Positions 32,173-34,983 of a stretch of 34,983 nucleotides of DNA are shown here, in pieces. The position numbers and the translations under genes are program-made. The notes below the pieces were generated by a model, which was not told where the DNA came from, searched no databases, and worked only from the letters and a program-made list of their open reading frames with translations. This DNA comes from CAYVBN01 sp964538565 (lineage in GTDB: Bacteria; Pseudomonadota; Alphaproteobacteria; Rhizobiales; Xanthobacteraceae): assembly GCA_964538565.1 (NCBI GenBank), contig CAZIGW010000258.1, positions 1-34,983 on the forward strand. Direction: 5' to 3'. Numbering within the stretch: position 1 is the first letter of the stretch; each line of letters begins with the position of its first letter.

Positions 32173-32197
32173 GGGGGCGTCGCGAAGCGGTGCCCCC
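32173..32197. terminator. Hairpin between convergent genes
   Basis: GGGGGC (32173-32178) and GCCCCC (32192-32197) form a stem with a 13-nt loop, with partial extension by GAAG/CTTC outside. It is between the small plus-strand gene and the minus-strand methyltransferase gene, whose stop is 12 nt away. No T-tract follows, so it is only a possible two-way terminator. Confidence 0.35.
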
Positions 32198-32208
32198 TTC
32201 GCTAGCGT

Positions 32209-33051
32209 TCAGCCGGGCAACGCCCGTTCGGGAGCGTGCAGGATTCCAAACAAGCCCTTCTGATTGAAGCGCCGCGGATCCGGGCTGAGCGGTTCAGCCG
32301 TGCAGACGAAGCTTCGAAAATCCGGGTTCTGCTCCGTGAACCGTTTGAATGCCGGGTTGACGTCGATGTCGTCCGCCACGATGGCGCCGCCTGGCGCCAA
32401 ATACTTGCGGGCGAGTTCGAGCTCGAACGTCAGATTGTGGTCGCTGTGAAGACTGTCGTGAATGAACAGGTCCACCCGTCCGAGCGTCGCCAGCAGCGAG
32501 GGAAGCCGTCGCCGGCTGGTTCCGGCGAGATAGGTCCAGCGGCCGCGCAAGCGATCCTCGTCGACCGCAATGCCGATCTGCCGGCGGCTCTCGGGATTGA
32601 ACGGCGGAAGGTCCACGCTCCAGAGGCGGCCCGCGCCGTTGGATTCGAGCGCCTCGAGAATGAACCGCGACGTCATGCCGTGCGCGACGCCGGTTTCGAC
32701 CACGATGGTCGGGCGCAGATGACGCGCCAGTGTCCAGATGGCGCGCACGAAGCCGGCGTCGCCGTCGTTCCATTCGTGAAAGCTGAACGGCCCCACCTTG
32801 ATGCCCCTGTCACGAAGCGACGCGACCGCGCGATTCCACAGCGGCCAGAATTCCCGCTCGACGCTTTCCGATGCGACGCCGAGCTGCCGGCGGAATCCGG
32901 ATTCCCAGTCCGGGTCGGCTTCGTATCGGACCGGGCTTTCGCCTTCGAGGCGGGAGAGAATTGCATCCTGCACCATGGCGACCGCGTCGAGCGGATCGCG
33001 CGCGACCCGCGACAGTACGCGCAGAGGATGGCGTCGAACGGTGTCAAACAT
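32209..33051 (-). CDS. Class I SAM-dependent methyltransferase (Methyltransf_24-like)
   Basis: 280 residues from the ATG at 33049-33051 (MFDTVRRH), chosen for GGGG 6 nt upstream; an ATG four codons earlier is an alternative. The SAM-binding loop is IVVETGVAHGMTSRFILEAL near residues 115-135, followed by the acidic strand LWSVDLPPF. A downstream D-x-x-H region, VDLFIHDSLHSDHNL, is typical of the O-methyltransferase-like Methyltransf_24/cephalosporin hydroxylase type, and YLAPGGAIVADDID closes the core. Substrate unknown; related proteins modify sugars or lipids. About 290 bp without a gene separate it from the cytochrome gene. Confidence 0.85.
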   Translation of the reverse strand: MFDTVRRHPLRVLSRVARDPLDAVAMVQDAILSRLEGESPVRYEADPDWESGFRRQLGVASESVEREFWPLWNRAVASLRDRGIKVGPFSFHEWNDGDAGFVRAIWTLARHLRPTIVVETGVAHGMTSRFILEALESNGAGRLWSVDLPPFNPESRRQIGIAVDEDRLRGRWTYLAGTSRRRLPSLLATLGRVDLFIHDSLHSDHNLTFELELARKYLAPGGAIVADDIDVNPAFKRFTEQNPDFRSFVCTAEPLSPDPRRFNQKGLFGILHAPERALPG

Positions 33052-33340
33052 CCACGTCCCCATGGTCCCGGTCGCAACCAGACATTCGGCCAAATCTTAG
33101 GGGCGCGGTGCATCACATCCAAATGCCGTGGTCGTGAATGTTGCGTGTTCAAAAATTCGTCGCAAGACGATCGAGCCGGCCTATCGCCGCTCTCTGTTTG
33201 ACATCTGTCTGCATTGCTTGAGGTTTCCAGGGCGCGCACGTCCGCGCGCCTGTGGCGCGGCGGACCGCGGCGGCCGCCCGGCGTCGTGGGTTCGCACAAG
33301 GGTCAAGGCGGAGCGTGGCGCGCTCGCGCAGCGCTTCTCG

Positions 33341-33907
33341 CTATCGTGGATCGGCCGCCGGCGCGCCCCAGGTCATGCGACGAAGCACGTCGTTGTGCTT
33401 GACAAAGTGGTGGCGCAGCGCGCCCGCAATGTGAAAAAGCACGAACAGCGCGAGCAGATACGACAGGATCGTGTGGGACTGTTCGAACAGCTCGTGCAGC
33501 GAGCGGTCCCCACCCGTGGCGATCGGCGGAATCGTGACGCCCAGCAGGTCGCGGTTCATCGGCACCCGGAACGTGCCGGCGAGCGCCCATCCGCTCAGGC
33601 TCGCCGCCAGCATCAACACATAGAGCCCGCCGTGTCCGAGATGCACGGCAAATCGTTCCCATCGCTTCAGGTCCGCCGGCAGGACCGGCACCTGGTGCGT
33701 CCAGCGCCACAGCAGCCGCAGCACCGTCAGCGCCAGGAGATCGTAGCCGAGCGCCGCGTGCCCGCTGTAGTGCGCGAGCCGGTCGGGCCGCGGCGCCAGA
33801 TGCGTCATCCACCAGCCGTGGCCGAGAAGCAGCAGGATGACGGCCGCCGCAACCCAGTGCAGCGCCTTGGCGGCCCACCCCCAGCGCGTCTTGGTGTTGC
33901 CGATCAC
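33341..33907 (-). CDS. Cytochrome b561
   Basis: A membrane di-haem b-type cytochrome for electron transfer, probably with quinol. 188 residues from the GTG at 33905-33907, which overlaps the parC stop by 4 nt (GTGA) and has GGAGG upstream inside parC. Four membrane segments: about 14-34, 50-70, 88-110 and 145-165. Candidate haem histidines are His17 (AKALHWVAA), His46/His50, His89/His92, His145 (QSHTILSY) and His159 (FVLFHIAG). The basic tail HHFVKHNDVLRRM is typical. Translationally coupled to parC. Confidence 0.92.
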   Translation of the reverse strand: MIGNTKTRWGWAAKALHWVAAAVILLLLGHGWWMTHLAPRPDRLAHYSGHAALGYDLLALTVLRLLWRWTHQVPVLPADLKRWERFAVHLGHGGLYVLMLAASLSGWALAGTFRVPMNRDLLGVTIPPIATGGDRSLHELFEQSHTILSYLLALFVLFHIAGALRHHFVKHNDVLRRMTWGAPAADPR

Positions 33908-34983
33908 GCCGGTCCTCCGCCGAACTTGTTCGAGCGCGGAAACCCTTTCGGCACGATGCGCCCGGCATCGGCACGGTTGCCGCGCCAATCGCCGAGCTCC
34001 TTCAGCGAGAGCGTGAACACGCGGCCGGCCGAATCGACCCAGGTGAGCCCGTCGGCGGCCTTGAAGGTCTTCACGTCGCACAGCCCGCCGTCCTTGTAGC
34101 GCTGCAGCCGCACGCCGCTGCCGCGCGCCATCTCGGGCAACTGCTCGAGCGGGAAGATGACCATCTTGCGGTTCTCGCCGACGCTGGCGACGAGCTCGCC
34201 GTCGATCACGGTGATCGCCCTCGCCTCGTCCGGCGCTTTCACGTTGAGCACCTGCTTGCCCTTGCGGGTGTTGGCGAGGCAATCGTCCTCGTTGACGATG
34301 AATCCCTTGCCTTGATGGCTCGCGACCAGGAACTTGCGTCCGCCCACGTAGGGGAACACGGCGACGAGATCGCCTTCCTGCTCGAGGTCGATGAACAGCC
34401 GCACCGGCTCGCCGTGGCCGCGGCCGCCCGGCAGCTTGCTGCCCTCGATCACGTAGAAGCGGCCGTTGGTGGCGAACAGCAGGCATTTCGATGTGGTCTC
34501 CGCCGGAAACGCGAACTTGAGCCGGTCGTCGCTCTTGAACGCCACGCCCGAGAGATCGGTCACGTTCCCGCGCAGCGCGCGGATCCAGCCTTTTTCCGAG
34601 ACCACGACCGTGATGGGCTCGCGCACCACCATGGCCTCCTCGATCGCCGCCTCGTCGTGCTCCGGCGCTTCCGCGAAGGTGGTGCGGCGCTTGCCGAGCG
34701 CGCTCTTCGGCCCGAACGCCGTGCGCAGCTCCTTCACCTCGGCGGCGATCTTCTTCCACTGTTCCGCCTCCGAGCGCAGCAGTTCCTGCAGCGACTTGCG
34801 CTCGGCGCGCAGTTCCCTGTCCTCCTTGCGGATCTCCATCTCCTCGAGCTTGCGCAGGTTGCGCAGCCGCATGTTGAGAATCGCATCCGCCTGCACCTCG
34901 GTGATCTTGAAGGTCTTGATCAGCACCGGCTTGGGTTCGTCCTCGGTGCGGATGATCTTGATCACCTTGTCGAGGTTGAGATA
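33904..34983 (-). CDS. parC: DNA topoisomerase IV subunit A, C-terminal part
   Basis: Part of the type II topoisomerase that separates daughter chromosomes. The window begins inside the gene; 359 residues of the C-terminal half are visible. It opens with the end of the coiled coil (YLNLDKVIKII, then ILNMRLRNLRKLEEMEIRKE), and continues with the beta-pinwheel C-terminal domain (EPITVVVSEKGWIRALRG, KGFIVNEDDCLANTRKGKQV, VGENRKMVIFPLEQLPEMARG). The catalytic tyrosine is outside the window. No GyrA box is present, which fits ParC rather than GyrA. Confidence 0.95.
   Translation of the reverse strand, partial: YLNLDKVIKIIRTEDEPKPVLIKTFKITEVQADAILNMRLRNLRKLEEMEIRKEDRELRAERKSLQELLRSEAEQWKKIAAEVKELRTAFGPKSALGKRRTTFAEAPEHDEAAIEEAMVVREPITVVVSEKGWIRALRGNVTDLSGVAFKSDDRLKFAFPAETTSKCLLFATNGRFYVIEGSKLPGGRGHGEPVRLFIDLEQEGDLVAVFPYVGGRKFLVASHQGKGFIVNEDDCLANTRKGKQVLNVKAPDEARAITVIDGELVASVGENRKMVIFPLEQLPEMARGSGVRLQRYKDGGLCDVKTFKAADGLTWVDSAGRVFTLSLKELGDWRGNRADAGRIVPKGFPRSNKFGGGPA

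Overview
The window looks like chromosomal DNA of a high-G+C alphaproteobacterium of the Hyphomicrobiales (Rhizobiales), close to the Bradyrhizobium/Rhodopseudomonas/Xanthobacteraceae side. The signs are: the run glyA-nrdR-ribD-ribE-ribH-nusB-thiL-hppA; an LdtR/L,D-transpeptidase pair; a HemB with aspartates in place of the zinc cysteines; a Bpt-type arginyl/leucyl-transferase; DUF6163 and small helical proteins typical of this order; and dispersed intergenic repeats common in these genomes. All identifications come from reading the sequence; no database search was run.

Layout. 1-13.0 kb (all minus strand, transcribed right to left): a conserved housekeeping backbone glyA, nrdR, ribD, ribE, ribH, nusB, thiL and finally hppA (cut by the window edge). 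Two sets of genes interrupt it. A nitrate/taurine-type binding protein plus permease without an ATPase lies between nrdR and ribD. An FMN-dependent alpha-hydroxy-acid oxidase, a VapBC45-like toxin-antitoxin pair of lower G+C and a possible small membrane protein lie between thiL and hppA. 13.3-15.4 kb: a Tat-exported L,D-transpeptidase and the MarR-family regulator LdtR, separated by a clear intrinsic terminator. 15.7-18.1 kb: valine-degradation genes (3-hydroxyisobutyryl-CoA hydrolase, a DUF6163 membrane protein, 3-hydroxyisobutyrate dehydrogenase). 18.3-22.9 kb: a complete CUT1-type (sugar/polyol) ABC importer. Between its two permease genes sits an unlisted 42-codon gene that overlaps each neighbour by 8 nt. 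23.1-24.8 kb: a two-domain DUF1259 exported protein and a DUF1772 membrane protein.

25.0-29.7 kb: hemB, a proline-rich membrane-anchored protein, ilvA (minus), an RDD membrane protein and bpt. 29.7-32.1 kb: mntH, with a Fur/Mur-like palindrome just upstream, divergent from a 67-residue NepR-like anti-sigma factor. The NepR-like gene has a good candidate EcfG (general stress) promoter, but no phyR or ecfG lies nearby. A second small helical protein follows. 32.2-35.0 kb: a SAM-dependent methyltransferase, and the 3' part of parC translationally coupled to a cytochrome b561.

The most interesting items are the orphan NepR-like gene with its stress-type promoter beside mntH, the 42-codon gene in the sugar transporter operon, the VapC-like toxin that lacks a canonical start codon after a good ribosome binding site, and the two related small helical proteins 24 kb apart.
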